A stretch of DNA of 64,000 nt, taken from assembly GCA_017413025.1 (NCBI GenBank), contig JAFPVE010000001.1:1-64000 (forward strand), read 5' to 3'. Position 1 is the stretch's first letter; the number at the start of each line of letters is the position of its first letter. The notes beneath the pieces were generated by a model, which searched no databases, was not told where the DNA came from, and saw only the letters and a list, made by a program, of their open reading frames with translations. Shown here piece after piece: positions 51,550 to 61,845 of this stretch. Position numbers and translations under genes: made by a program. The stretch is from Acetobacter sp. (GTDB lineage Bacteria > Pseudomonadota > Alphaproteobacteria > Acetobacterales > Acetobacteraceae).

Positions 51550-52332
51550 ATGTGTCAAAATACCCAACACACCGCCGTTATGCCCAATTTTGTAAGAGAG
51601 CAAAGCCTTGGCGGACGAGTTGCTGGTGTAGATGAAGTCGGGCGTGGTCCGTTGGCTGGTCCTGTTGTGGCGGCAGCGGTGGTTTTTGCATTGGGGGTGC
51701 CAGCTGACCTTGTGCATGTGATTAAAGATTCTAAAAAACTCCGTCCTTCTGTGCGTGAAAGCATTGCCACACGTTTAGCTAAAGCCGCTAAAGAGGGCGA
51801 GGGGGTTGACATAGGGATAGGGGCGGCGTCGGTTTTTGAAGTGGATTTTTTTAATGTTCATCAAGCCACGCATTTAGCCATGCAGCGGGCGGTAGCACGC
51901 CTGTCCAAACCGCCCGACCATATTTTAGTAGATGGAAACACAACCCCACATTTTAACGGGCATACAAGAGAACATGTACAAGCGGTTATCGGGGGGGATC
52001 GGTTGAGCCTTTCGATTGCGGCGGCGTCTATTGTGGCAAAAGTTATGCGGGATAGAATTATGGCACGTCTTGCTATACGTTGGGCGGATTACGCGTGGCA
52101 ACAAAATGCGGGCTACGGCACGGTTGCCCATAGGCAAGCCATTCAAACAAGGGGCATTTCCCCGCATCATAGAAAAACCTTTGGCACGGTGCGTGAATAT
52201 TTACGGTGTGAAAATATGGATATCAACAGAGGCAATAAATGGAATTTATACGCTGCATTTCAACACCCCGCGCCAAAAGATACACCAAAAAATACATCAA
52301 AAAATAATGTAAATAATGTAAATAAAATGTAA
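51550..52332 (+). CDS. rnhB: Ribonuclease HII
   Basis: This enzyme cleaves RNA in RNA-DNA hybrids, including single ribonucleotides. GVDEVGRGPLAGPVVAAAV holds the first two acidic catalytic residues; LVDGN and SIVAKVMRDRIM hold the others. GYGTVAHRQAI is also diagnostic. The longest start gives 260 residues; ATG at 51580 (MPNFVREQSLGGRVAGVDEV) fits the family better and may be the real start. The C-terminal 25 residues are low complexity (Lys, Asn, Thr) and run into a simple repeat. ccrM follows, a pairing common in alphaproteobacteria. Confidence 0.93.
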   Translation: MCQNTQHTAVMPNFVREQSLGGRVAGVDEVGRGPLAGPVVAAAVVFALGVPADLVHVIKDSKKLRPSVRESIATRLAKAAKEGEGVDIGIGAASVFEVDFFNVHQATHLAMQRAVARLSKPPDHILVDGNTTPHFNGHTREHVQAVIGGDRLSLSIAAASIVAKVMRDRIMARLAIRWADYAWQQNAGYGTVAHRQAIQTRGISPHHRKTFGTVREYLRCENMDINRGNKWNLYAAFQHPAPKDTPKNTSKNNVNNVNKM

Positions 52333-52365
52333 ATTGTGAATAGAACGTAAATTAAAATGTAAATA
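52303..52365. repeat. Degenerate aatgtaaat repeats between rnhB and ccrM
   Basis: Copies of a 9-10 bp unit related to aatgtaaat appear about five times from the rnhB tail to the ccrM start. The unit leaves no clear ribosome binding site for ccrM. Confidence 0.55.
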
Positions 52366-53535
52366 ATGCAAAAAAGAACGCCAAAAAACACAGCTAAAAA
52401 AAAGCACATATCTACAGGGTCAGTAGACTCTGTAGAGTCGGTAAAGTCTGCCAACTCTACTGCGTTGCCACTGGATAAAATTTTACAAGGCGAATGTGTG
52501 GAAATGATGCGCACGATTCCCTCGGAGTCGATTCACTGTATTTTTGCCGATCCACCTTATAATTTGCAGCTACGTGGAGAATTACGCCGCCCTGATGAAA
52601 GCCTTGTCGATGGGGTTGATGATGAATGGGATAAATTTTCGGATTTTGAGGCGTATGATCGTTTTAGCTATGCGTGGCTGACAGAGGCGCGCCGTTTGTT
52701 GCATAAAGACGGGACAATTTGGGTTATTGGCTCGTATCACAATATTTTTCGTCTAGGGGTGATTTTGCAAAATTTAGGGTTTTGGATTTTGAACGATATT
52801 GTTTGGCGTAAATCCAACCCTATGCCTAATTTTCGGGGGCGTCGTTTTACCAATGCCCACGAAACGCTTATTTGGGCAGCGCGCGGGGCTGAAAGCCGTT
52901 ATCGCTTTAATTATCAGGCGATGAAATCCCTCAATGACGGGCTACAAATGCGTTCGGATTGGTATTTACCCCTTTGTAATGGTAACGAACGCCTTCGTGA
53001 TGAACACGGGGTTAAAATACACCCCACCCAAAAACCCGAAAGCCTATTACATCGTGTTATTTTAGCCTCAACCGCTGTTGATGATATTGTGTTAGATCCC
53101 TTTTTAGGTACAGGAACCACGGCGGTTATGGCAAAACGCTTGCGACGGCGTTTTATCGGCATTGAAAAACAGCTTGACTATGTCAAGGCGGCAACGGCAC
53201 GCCTTAAGCGTGAGGCGCCATTAGCTGAAGAAGCCATACAAACCACCCAAGAAAAACGCGAAACCCCGCGCCTACCTTTTGGCAACCTTGTCGAACGTGG
53301 GGTGATTATTGCTGGCACTGTTGTTTATGATAGAGAAAGACGCGTACAAGCGACCGTTACGTCAGATGGCACACTTGTCAGTGCCGGGCAACGGGGGTCT
53401 ATTCACAAAATGGGGGCTCTCTTAACGCATGTACCTACATGCAATGGGTGGACATTTTGGCATTTTGAGCGCGAGGGCACGCTTCATCAAATCGACGTAT
53501 TGCGGCAAGAAACCTTAAGCGCCCTCGCGACATAA
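52366..53535 (+). CDS. ccrM: CcrM-type adenine DNA methyltransferase (GANTC)
   Basis: A 389-residue beta-class N6-adenine methyltransferase. DPPYNLQL lies at 62-69 and the SAM-binding DPFLGTGTT at 244-252. KIHPTQKPESLLHRVI and the C-terminal domain specific to CcrM (from about 300, with CNGWTFWHFEREG) are present. By family it methylates GANTC late in the cell cycle and links replication to transcription. The first 33 residues are a Lys/Ser/Val-rich tail absent from short homologues (SVDSVESVKSANS). Solitary: no cognate nuclease beside it. Confidence 0.94.
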   Translation: MQKRTPKNTAKKKHISTGSVDSVESVKSANSTALPLDKILQGECVEMMRTIPSESIHCIFADPPYNLQLRGELRRPDESLVDGVDDEWDKFSDFEAYDRFSYAWLTEARRLLHKDGTIWVIGSYHNIFRLGVILQNLGFWILNDIVWRKSNPMPNFRGRRFTNAHETLIWAARGAESRYRFNYQAMKSLNDGLQMRSDWYLPLCNGNERLRDEHGVKIHPTQKPESLLHRVILASTAVDDIVLDPFLGTGTTAVMAKRLRRRFIGIEKQLDYVKAATARLKREAPLAEEAIQTTQEKRETPRLPFGNLVERGVIIAGTVVYDRERRVQATVTSDGTLVSAGQRGSIHKMGALLTHVPTCNGWTFWHFEREGTLHQIDVLRQETLSALAT

Positions 53536-53556
53536 CTTTCTCTCTCATAACGTCCC

Positions 53557-53874
53557 TTATAACCACGTGTCTATATTGTCAAAATCTTCATCGATAAACT
53601 CTTGTAAGTCAGGGTTATCGTCATCGGTTTGTTGATCGGCTTGTGGATCAGTTGATGTCGCTGCGTCATACGGGCGTTGACATTCTTTGTTATAGTCTTC
53701 TTCGCTTATGTCTGTAGAAGTTTGAGAGGAATTGATATTTTTGCGCCTTTCTGGGTGTAATTCTTGGTGTTGTTGTGGGTACGTTTCGGGTGCGTTCATA
53801 CACTCCGATTCTTTTGATTCTTTTAACTCTGCTGTGTTGGTCGATTCTACTGTAGGTAGGTTCATATCTGTCAT
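53557..53874 (-). CDS. Acidic low-complexity hypothetical protein
   Basis: ATG at 53874 gives 105 residues rich in Glu, Asp, Gln, Ser and Thr, ending QEFIDEDFDNIDTWL. AGAGG lies immediately before the ATG. A TTG start at 53919 would add 15 residues. There is no membrane segment or known domain; it looks disordered. It converges on ccrM with 21 bp between stops. It may not be a real gene. Confidence 0.4.
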   Translation of the reverse strand: MTDMNLPTVESTNTAELKESKESECMNAPETYPQQHQELHPERRKNINSSQTSTDISEEDYNKECQRPYDAATSTDPQADQQTDDDNPDLQEFIDEDFDNIDTWL

Positions 53875-53919
53875 GCCTCTACGCTTATTGTAGTGTTTTT
53901 CAAGGTCTAATAACCGCAA

Positions 53920-54285
53920 CTTTCATTATATAAAATCATCATATAAAAAGTGAATAGCGATAGTATAGTTAGAATTTTACGGCAAGTATTTAAGTTATTT
54001 GAATCCCTTAAATTTTCCCTAGTTTTTTCTGTAGAGTGAAATGATTAAGTTTTATCATGCGTGTTGAAGTCAATTTATATTATCAAAATAAAGACTTTTA
54101 CACTAAAAAATGAGGTAAAAATATATAAAAACACATATTATCTTCTACAATAAGAGAGAGTATAATAAATATATATCTCTTAATTATAGGGTTAAAAAGA
54201 TTGATGAAAGGGATATAAAAGAGATAAAAAGCTATAAAATAGAAAACAAAACAAAATCTTTTTTAAGAGTAAGGGGGAGATGACT
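53920..54285. other. Strongly AT-rich intergenic region
   Basis: About 365 bp dominated by A and T, with runs such as tataataaatatatat near 54155-54175. No gene, RNA or convincing promoter pair was recognised. It marks the boundary between the conserved rnhB-ccrM pair and the accessory region. Confidence 0.5.
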
Positions 54286-54468
54286 ATGGAAGAAGAAAAA
54301 TTTTTATGGGTTTTTCTTGCTATTTGGGGGGCGTTGACATTGGTGGTGAACATTGTCTTTTGGTTCATCGAGAAAACTGTGTATTTATTGTTCTGGATGA
54401 TAGCCCTAATCAAATGGGTGTTAGCATATGTACGCCAAAGGCGCGCCGCAAACCGCCACCAAACATGA
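54286..54468 (+). CDS. Small two-helix membrane protein, 60 residues
   Basis: ATG at 54286 follows GGGGGAG by 6 bp; ATG at 54280 is two codons upstream but too close to that site. The sequence is EEEK, then two closely spaced hydrophobic helices (LWVFLAIWGALTLVVNIVFW and TVYLLFWMIALIKWVLAYV), then a basic tail RQRRAANRHQT. Negative start and positive end suggest both ends lie inside the cell. Function unknown. It lies 233 bp before the restriction-like module. Confidence 0.55.
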   Translation: MEEEKFLWVFLAIWGALTLVVNIVFWFIEKTVYLLFWMIALIKWVLAYVRQRRAANRHQT

Positions 54469-54700
54469 CCATAAAACCAACTACGACAACAAAAAAAGTG
54501 ACGATATTGTCTTACGTTTATATTCCGACTTTTATATATGGTATAAATAGAGAAAATTTGGATCTAAATAAGTGAAGGCAGGAGAAGGCTTTGTACTGTC
54601 GAGGTTGTTGAGGTAAAAGGGGGTGTTTATGGGGGCTCTCAAAACTCTTAAAATCAAGCCACTAATGCGAGAGGGAAAAAGAAGTTGAGAGGGAAAAATA

Positions 54701-57700
54701 ATGAGTAAAAAAACAAAACGTGCCGCGCGAGGGCATAGCCGGGCGAGCCGTCATGTCAACCCTTTAATTATTCTCAACAGGTGTGAACAGCTCATTAAAA
54801 CGCCTTATAATCCGTATTCTTTTGCCTATTCTTTTTTAGAGGTGTACGAGATATCAAAAGCCACAATAGCCCGCCTTCAAGAAGGGACATATAACAAAAC
54901 CGACCTACTGCCTGACGTTATCAGTGGAGGGGTGGCGTTATGCGTGCCGTCCGCCATTCACTTGTGCGCCCTTCCGATTGGTTCTCATCATAACCAGCTT
55001 GAGCATGTTTTTCATGCCCTCAAAGCCAGCCCTGCCACAAAGCGTGAAAAAGTGCGTTTTGTGCTTGCTACCAATGGCGTAGACATTTATGCCCAAAATT
55101 GTCACAGTGAGGAGGATCATTTTTTCTCCTTTGCTGACTTGCCCAATCAATGTGCTTTTTTCTTTCCTTTGGCGGGGATTTGTGTGCCTAAAGGGCGTAG
55201 CGGTAATCTTGCCGTTGATATAAAAGCCACTGATAAGCTCAACAAACTGTACACCCATCTTCTTGAAAAAAACACAGCGTGGAGCCAAGAAAAAGACCGC
55301 CACGCGATGAACCATTTTATAACGCGGCTTATATTTTGCTTTTTTGCCGAAAATACCCATATTTTCCCTGAAAAACTTTTTACCCAAACATTGCGAGACT
55401 TTTCGCGCCCCGATGGCAGCACGGTGCAAGAGGTTATCAGCGCGTGTTTTCGGGCAATGGACACGCCTCAAGAAAACCGCGCCATAGCCAACCTCCCCGC
55501 TTACGTGCAACAATTCCCCTATGTGAATGGCAGGCTCTTTGCCCCTTACGATGAGAGTGACGCTCCTGATACGCCTGCGACAGAGATACCCGGCACCGAT
55601 ATCCCCGATATCCCCGATTTTTACGCCCCTGTTTTTGATAAAGTAGCGCGCGCCCATTTGCTCACCATTGGGGAACTGAATTGGTCTGAAATTAAGCCCG
55701 ATATTTTCGGCTCTATGATTCAAGCTATTGCTGAAGAAGAAGAGCGATCGTCTCTGGGCATGCATTACACATCGGTTGAAAATATTCTCAACCTTCTTAA
55801 TCCCTTATTCCTTGAGTCTTTACGCACTGCCTTAAAAGACGCGGGAGAAGACAGGGGCAAACTCTCCGCCTTGCGCGAGCGTTTAAGCCGTATCCGGGTA
55901 TTTGACCCAGCCTGTGGGGCGGGGAATTTTTTGGTGATTGCCTACCAACAACTCCGCGCCCTTGAATTTGAGATTAACAAAAAATTACACCAAGAAACCG
56001 CGCCTAGCAAAATCAACCTCACCAATTTTCGGGGCATAGAATTGCGAGATTTCCCCGCCCGCGTTGCCCGTATTGCCCTTGTTATTGCCGAATTTCAATG
56101 TAACACGCAATATTTGGGGGCAAAGCACGCGCGTGAAGAAATCCTCCCCCTCTCGCGCGATAATTGGGTTACCTGCGGCAACGCGCTTTTATTAAATTGG
56201 CACGATCTCTGCCCCCCTTGTGGCACAGAAACCCGCGCCACCAACACCACTTTACTCGAAGGCACACCCAAAGATCACAAAAACATTGCCTTTGCCAACA
56301 CAGGGGGTGAAACCTATCTGTGTGGGAACCCGCCTTATAAGGGAACTAGAGATCAAACAGCTGACCAAAAATCAGACATGAAAATGGTTTTTGACGGCAT
56401 TACCGAAGATTACAAAGCGTTTGACTATGTCTGTGGCTTTTTTTATAAAGCGGCAGAGTATTGTGCTAACACGCCCAAAGCCCGCGCGGCGTTGGTGAGC
56501 ACTAATTCCCTGTGTCAAGGGCAGTCTGTGCCTTATTTCTTCCCTCTTATTTTGGGTCGTACCCCCCCCTCAAGGCGAGAAGCACCAACGCCGATACAAC
56601 ACACAGCACAACAAACCCGGGCACAACAAACGATGTTACAACAAACCCCGATACAGAGGAAAAGAGCCGCCTAACCCATTACCCCAATGAGGGCGCTATT
56701 GAGGGCACAACCGAGTCACCTCTCGCTATTGCTTTTGCCTATACCTCCTTTAAGTGGCGGAATTTAGCGCGCGATAATGCCGGGGTGAGCTGTGTCATTG
56801 TGGGGCTTGCCCGCAGTGTGGACATGGCAACCCCGCCCGTGCTCTATACAGCACCTCCTCCCAACGCTGCCACACCTGCTTCACCCGCGCCTTTTGTCGC
56901 CAAAGAAGTCCCCCAAATTTCGCCTTATTTAACGGCACAACCCGCGCACACAGCCCCTCTTTTTGTAGAAAAAAGCACAAAGCCTCTTTGTGATTTACCT
57001 AAAATGATACGAGGAAACGCAGCAGTAGACGATGGGCATTTGTTGCTTGAGTCTTACGAAGCGCGTTGTGTGCCGCCAGAAGTCAAGCCTTATCTTCGTC
57101 CTTGTATAAGCGCGAAGGATTTTTTTAACGGCAAACGCCGTGCGTGTTTATGGATCACCGACGATCACGCCGAACAAGCTGCCTCAATTCCCTTTATTGC
57201 CGAGCGGTTAGAACGCGTGCGGACTTCTCGCCTTAAAAGTAAAAAAGCTGTAACACGTGCAGAGGCTAAAACCCCATGGCGTTTTTCTGGAATCCGTCTT
57301 CCTTCTTCTTCATGTCAAAGTATTTTTTTTATTGGGCAAACCAATTCAGAAGCGCGTCCATATATCTTAACGGGACTAGTGTCACTAAATACAATTGTTT
57401 TAGACCCATGCTTCGCCTTCTACGACGCTCCTCTATGGGTGGGGGCACTTATTATGTCACGCCTGCACCGCGTGTGGATTGAAAGCGTCTGCGGGAAGCT
57501 CGAAAACAGTCTGCGCTATTCCAATACGTTGGGGTGGAATACCTTCCCTGTGCCGGCACTTGATAACACTGCCAAAGCCACGCTCACCCGGCTGACAGAA
57601 AATATTTTCCTCACGCAAGAGGCACATTTTCCCAAAACCCTCGCGCAACTCTATAAGCCCGACACCATACCTAAAGATCTCCGTGCGCTGCATCAAGAGA

Positions 57701-57843
57701 ACGATGCTTTTTTAGAAAAGCTCTATCAAACCACGTTTGCCCTAACGGAGGCGGATTTTGCCGATGATGAAGCCTGCCGCAACACGCTTTTAACGCTCTA
57801 CGCCCAAAAAAAAGCAAACCCCGAAAACCCGCTTTTTTTATAA
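54701..57843 (+). pseudogene. MmeI-like DNA methyltransferase, split by a frameshift at eight C
   Basis: First frame 54701-56674: a spacer-like helical region (MNHFITRLIFCFFAENTHIF, about 203-222), SAM motif I FDPACGAGNFL (401-411), catalytic NPPY (543-546), and VSTNSLCQGQSVPYFFPLI (599-617). Second frame, 56512-57843 in phase +1: AFAYTSFKWRNLARDNAGVS, target-recognition region, LRYSNTLGWNTFPVP and LYKPDTIPKDLRALH. These are consecutive parts of one MmeI-type N6-adenine methyltransferase of about 1045 residues. The break coincides with eight C at 56562-56569; nine C would join the frames. No DExK nuclease motif is evident at the N-terminus, so cleavage, if any, is supplied in trans. A Thr/Asn-rich stretch (TTNPGTTNDVTTNPDT) follows the break. 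Confidence 0.85.
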
Positions 57844-57875
57844 CTCCCTTTTTGTTTTTGTGAGGATCCCCGTTG

Positions 57876-60151
57876 ATGTCTTCCCTTTCTTCCCTTTCTT
57901 CGTGCTCTTCTGGCGCTTCTGGTTCTTCTGTGTCTTTTGAGACCGCGCCGCCGTCGGTTACAGCAACATCGGTGCGGTTAGCGCAATCGGGGCGATCGGT
58001 GGCGGTGCATGACATGGGCATGCGCGATATGCAAAAACGCGCCTATGACAAACGTAATGAGCAATATTTACTCATTAAATCACCCCCCGCTTCGGGCAAA
58101 AGCCGCGCACTGATGTTTCTAGCTTTGGATAAATTGCACCATCAAGGGGTCAAAAAAGCCCTTATCGCTGTGCCTGAAAAATCTATAGGCGCGAGTTTTC
58201 ATGATGAACCCTTAAGCCAATTCGGTTTTTTTGCCGATTGGAAGTCACCCCTCAATGGAATCTATGCGATGCCCCCGGTGGAGATGAAAACGGAGAGGAA
58301 AACGATGAGGAAGAAAGTGAGGAAAACGCCGATGAGATCTGTAGCCCTCAAAACCGCCTCAACAACAAACACAACAGCAAATTAGACAGCACCAAGAACA
58401 AAGTTGCCGCAGTTGAGGCGTTTTTGAAAAGTGAAGAGCGCGTTTTAATTTGCACCCATGCCACGTTTCGTTTTGCAGTCGATGCGTTAGGCGTTGCGGC
58501 TTTTGATGATTGCCTCATTGCGATTGATGAATTTCATCACGTGAGTGCCAACCCCGATAACAGACTCGGCAGCCAGCTTAAAGCCTTTATAGATCGGGAC
58601 AAAGTGCACATAATTGCTATGACAGGTTCTTATTTCCGTGGTGATGCCGAGCCAGTGCTTCTTCCTGAAGACGAATCCAAATTTACCCCCGTTGTCTATA
58701 CCTATTATGAACAGCTCAACGGTTATCAACACCTGAAACAGCTCGATATTGGCTATTTTTTTTATGACGGCATTTATCTCGATGATATGGAGAAAGTGCT
58801 TAATCCAAACCTTAAAACCATTGTGCATATCCCACATGTTAATTCGCGCGAAAGTACACATGGCGGTAAAAAAGAGGAAGTCAATGCCATTATAGGGCTA
58901 TTAGGCACATGGAAAGGCATAGACGAACAAACAGGCTTTCACTGCGTTCAAACCCCAGATGGGCGCGTTTTGAAAGTGGCGGATTTAGTTGATGATAGCC
59001 CCGTTCGTTATTCTAAAGTGCTCGTGGCTTTGAAAGACCCCACGCAAAAAAACAACCGCGATCATGTCGATATCATTATCGCACTCGGCATGGCAAAAGA
59101 GGGGTTTGATTGGATTTGGTGTGAACACGCGCTGACAGTGGGCTATCGGGCAAGTTTAACCGAAGTCATTCAAATTATTGGGCGCACCACGCGCGATGCA
59201 CCAGGTAAAACCCACGCGGCGTTTACCAACCTCATTGCCAAGCCCGATGCTGAACAAGATGCCGTCACCAATGCCGTGAATGATACATTAAAAGCTATTG
59301 CGGCAAGCCTGCTGATGGAGCAAGTTTTAGCCCCAAAAATGACGTTTACCGCCAAAAACGCCGAAAGCAAACCTATTGAAGGATTTGATTACGGACCCAA
59401 CGGCTATAACCCTAACGCGACCAATGTGGGTTTTTGTGAAGAACGGGGCGAAATGCACATTGAAATAAAAAAATTAACCGAACCCCTTACCGACGAAGCG
59501 CGCCGCGTGTGTCAAGAAGATATGCACGAGGTTTTAGCCAAATGTTTACAAGACCCAGTCATGTTAAGAAAAGGGTTGTTTGAACAAAACTTGATGCCGG
59601 CAGAGATTACTATTGATCGCGCGGGTAAAATTGTCAAAGAAGCCTACCCCCACTTAGGTGAGCAAGATCGCAACGCGATTACCGACTGCGCTATTGCAGC
59701 GATGGTGTGTATGAGAAAGGGCAAAGAAGAACTAAAGAAAAGAGAAGCCGAAAAAGACTCCGAAAAAGAAGGCGATCTTTTGGGCAATACGGCTATGGTT
59801 GATGGCGTGCGCCGTTATGCCCTCAATGTGCGTGAGCTTGATGTTGACCTTATTCACCAAGTTAACCCCTTTGGCGGGGCTTATGCCATTTTAGCCAAAT
59901 CTGTCGATGGTGATTTTTTGAAACAAATGCAAGAAGTCATCGCAAAGCAAAAAAATCCAGTCGATTTTTCACCTGAAGAGGCAAAAAAATGGGCAGAGGT
60001 TGCCAAACAGTTTAAGGAAAAACATGGGAGATTTCCTGAATCCACAGCGCAAGACTTTCACGAAAAATATGCCGCTTTAGGGGCTAAAGCTTTTCTTGAA
60101 TATCATAAAGAGGGGTGTTACACACAAAACGATAAAAACGAGACAACATAA
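57876..60151 (+). pseudogene. SF2 helicase of the restriction-like module, split by a frameshift
   Basis: First frame from ATG 57876 (GAGGA upstream): a Ser-rich head, then motif I LIKSPPASGKSRALM (about 67-81) and ALIAVPEKSIGASFHDEPLS, closing at 58385 in an unrelated tail. Second frame, from about 58241 to 60151: VTPQWNLCDAPGGDENGEE, motif Ib-like ICTHATFRFAVDALG, motif II DEFHH, motif III MTGSYFRG, motif V ALGMAKEGFDWIWCEHALTV and motif VI QIIGRTTRD. The frames join if one G is added at TTGG (58240-58241). Joined, it is a DEAD/DEAH-type DNA translocase or helicase of about 758 residues. It starts 32 bp after the methyltransferase, so the two formed an operon. Confidence 0.85.
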
Positions 60152-60168
60152 CAAGAGGTAACAGAACG

Positions 60169-60211
60169 AGATAAAAGACTATAGAGATAAAAGACTATAG
60201 AAAAGACTATT
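60169..60211. repeat. Perfect 16-bp tandem repeat before the nuclease gene
   Basis: agataaaagactatag occurs twice back to back (60169-60184, 60185-60200) and a partial copy follows. It fills the 79-bp spacer between the helicase and the GIY-YIG gene. Confidence 0.8.
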
Positions 60212-60230
60212 GTGCATACACGAGTAAAAA

Positions 60231-61629
60231 ATGACACACACGCCTCAACACGCCCCTATAAACGATTCTAAAAACGATTTAAAAAACGCCAGCGATGCCG
60301 ATTCGCTTGCCGCAGCTCTTGAAGGTTTTTCGCTTAACGAGGAAAAACAAAAAAACGCCCCTCATCCAGAAGAAGAGCGCGTAAGGGTAGGGTTTGAGGA
60401 TATTATCACGTTTTATGAAGAAAAGGGGCACCTGCCCCTTAATGAGGCAACCCGCCCGATTGGGGAACGGCTGCAAGCGGTGCGCTTGGAAATTTTGCGT
60501 AAAGCAGAACACTGGCGCACGCTTTTAGAAAAAGAAAACGCCGATATTTACGGGCTTTTACAGGCTGACGGACACCAAAAACCACCCCCACCGAAAAAAC
60601 TGCCGCCTTTTGGTAATGACGCCGAAAAACAACACGCTTACCAAGACGCCTACCAAAATGTAGGGCAAGAATACAGCAAAGGCTACGTGAAAGGGCAGGG
60701 TTCACTATGTTTTTAGGCGATGACAAAAACGCAGAATTTGATGCCGATGCCCTCGCTGCAACTCTTGCAGAAATGGAAAATCCCTTAACGCGGCTTGTGC
60801 ATGTCAAACCCCAAGCTGAAATCAGAAGGGCTGAAATAAAAAATGCTGCTGAAGAGATTGCACAACGCACCCCTTGCCGTGATTTTGCTCAATTCAAACC
60901 CCTTTTTGACGCGGTCAAACGTGAGTTGACAAATGGCAGGCGCCAAATTCGCTCGATTAGTGAACGTTATAAAGGCGATATTCGTGTAGGCAATTTCTTT
61001 ATTTTAGGGGGACAAATCCTCTACATTGCGTATATTGACAACAAAGCCTATAAACCAGAAGAAAAAGGCTTAAACGCTCGCATGCGCGTAATTTATGCGA
61101 ACGCCACAGAAAGTAATCTTTTGCTCGATTCTCTCCGCCGTGCGTTGGATAAAGATAAAACGAGTGCGGTGATTACAAACCCCGACGCAGGTTCTCTTTT
61201 TTCTGATGTTGTCAAAGAAGGCGATCAGGCAACTGGCACACTTTACGTGTTGAGAAGCCTTTCTGACACCCCTATATTCAACAACACCGCGACCTGATCC
61301 ACAAAATCGGCATAACCGGAAACGATGTGCAAAAACGCCTTGCTAACGCACCAAAAGAAGCAACTTTTTTATGTGCCGAGGTGGAAATTGTGCAAAAATA
61401 TACGCTTTATAATATCAATGGAATACGTATGGAAAATTTTATCCATAAATTTTTAGCCCCCGCTCAATTGCAAATAACGATAAAAGATCGATTTGGTAAC
61501 CCCTTTACCCCGCGTGAGTGGTTTATGGTGCCGCTTTTCGTGATTGATGAGATCGTCGAACGGCTTAAAAATAACACCCTTGAAGAGTATCATTACGACC
61601 CCCAAAAAGCCGCGTTAGTTCGGCGGTAG
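60231..61629 (+). pseudogene. GIY-YIG nuclease-like protein, split by two frameshifts
   Basis: Three frames carry successive parts of one protein. Part 1 (60231-60716) has VGFEDIITFYEEKGHLPLNE and ERLQAVRLEILRK. Part 2 (60707-61297) has RTPCRDFAQFKPLFDAVKRE, VGNFFILGGQILYIAYIDNK and the GIY-like strand GTLYVLRS. Part 3 enters near 61282 (QQHRDLIHKIGITGNDVQKR) with the YIG-like KIG and the candidate catalytic Glu in MENFIHKF, ending at 61629. The first break lies somewhere before 60716, where the frames overlap by 10 bp; the second lies at about 61276-61285. By fold it would be the DNA-cutting partner of the preceding methyltransferase and helicase. Parts 1 and 2 could be separate coupled genes. 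Confidence 0.75.
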
Positions 61630-61773
61630 TTACAGTACAACGTGCTACCAGATTCTTAAAAATCATTAAGATCTTCAAGATCATTCAAAAAAGTCAGGTT
61701 CAGATTTTTTGAGGCATGCTTTTGCTTATAAAGCATTACAGTAAGTATTGCAGGGGGTCGTAAAAAATAACGC

Positions 61774-61788
61774 CTCAAGAGTTTTGAG
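61774..61788 (-). terminator. Possible terminator of the minus-strand AAA operon
   Basis: On the minus strand CTCAA and TTGAG pair around a 5-nt loop, and ATTTTTTA follows seven bases later. It lies 58 bp after the last gene of the operon. The stem is short. Another hairpin without a T-run lies at 61716-61736. Nothing else is seen in 61630-61845. Confidence 0.35.
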
Positions 61789-61845
61789 AATTTTGAAAAA
61801 CTTCTTGTTCTTTATTGTAAACTTCTAAGCGTTTTGCATCATTTC

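Noticed and set aside
54306..54575. Plus-strand frame overlapping the small two-helix protein
   Set aside because: The alternative frame at 54286 has the ribosome binding site and a coherent membrane topology; this one does not.
54938..55765. 275-codon minus-strand frame inside the methyltransferase gene
   Set aside because: The plus-strand frame carries the family motifs; the minus-strand product is Arg/Lys-rich, with no recognisable domain, and is a shadow.
60169..60211. CRISPR-like array
   Set aside because: The units are directly adjacent without spacers and number only two to three; no cas gene is present.
61297..61327. Last part of the GIY-YIG protein as a separate gene starting with GTG at 61327
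   Set aside because: The conserved HRDLIHKIGITG lies upstream of that GTG in the same frame, so the part continues a broken gene.
54701..61629. Programmed ribosomal frameshifting as the explanation for the broken genes
   Set aside because: No slippery heptamer with a downstream structure was seen at the breaks at 58240 and 61280, and several independent breaks in one module fit decay or slippage better.
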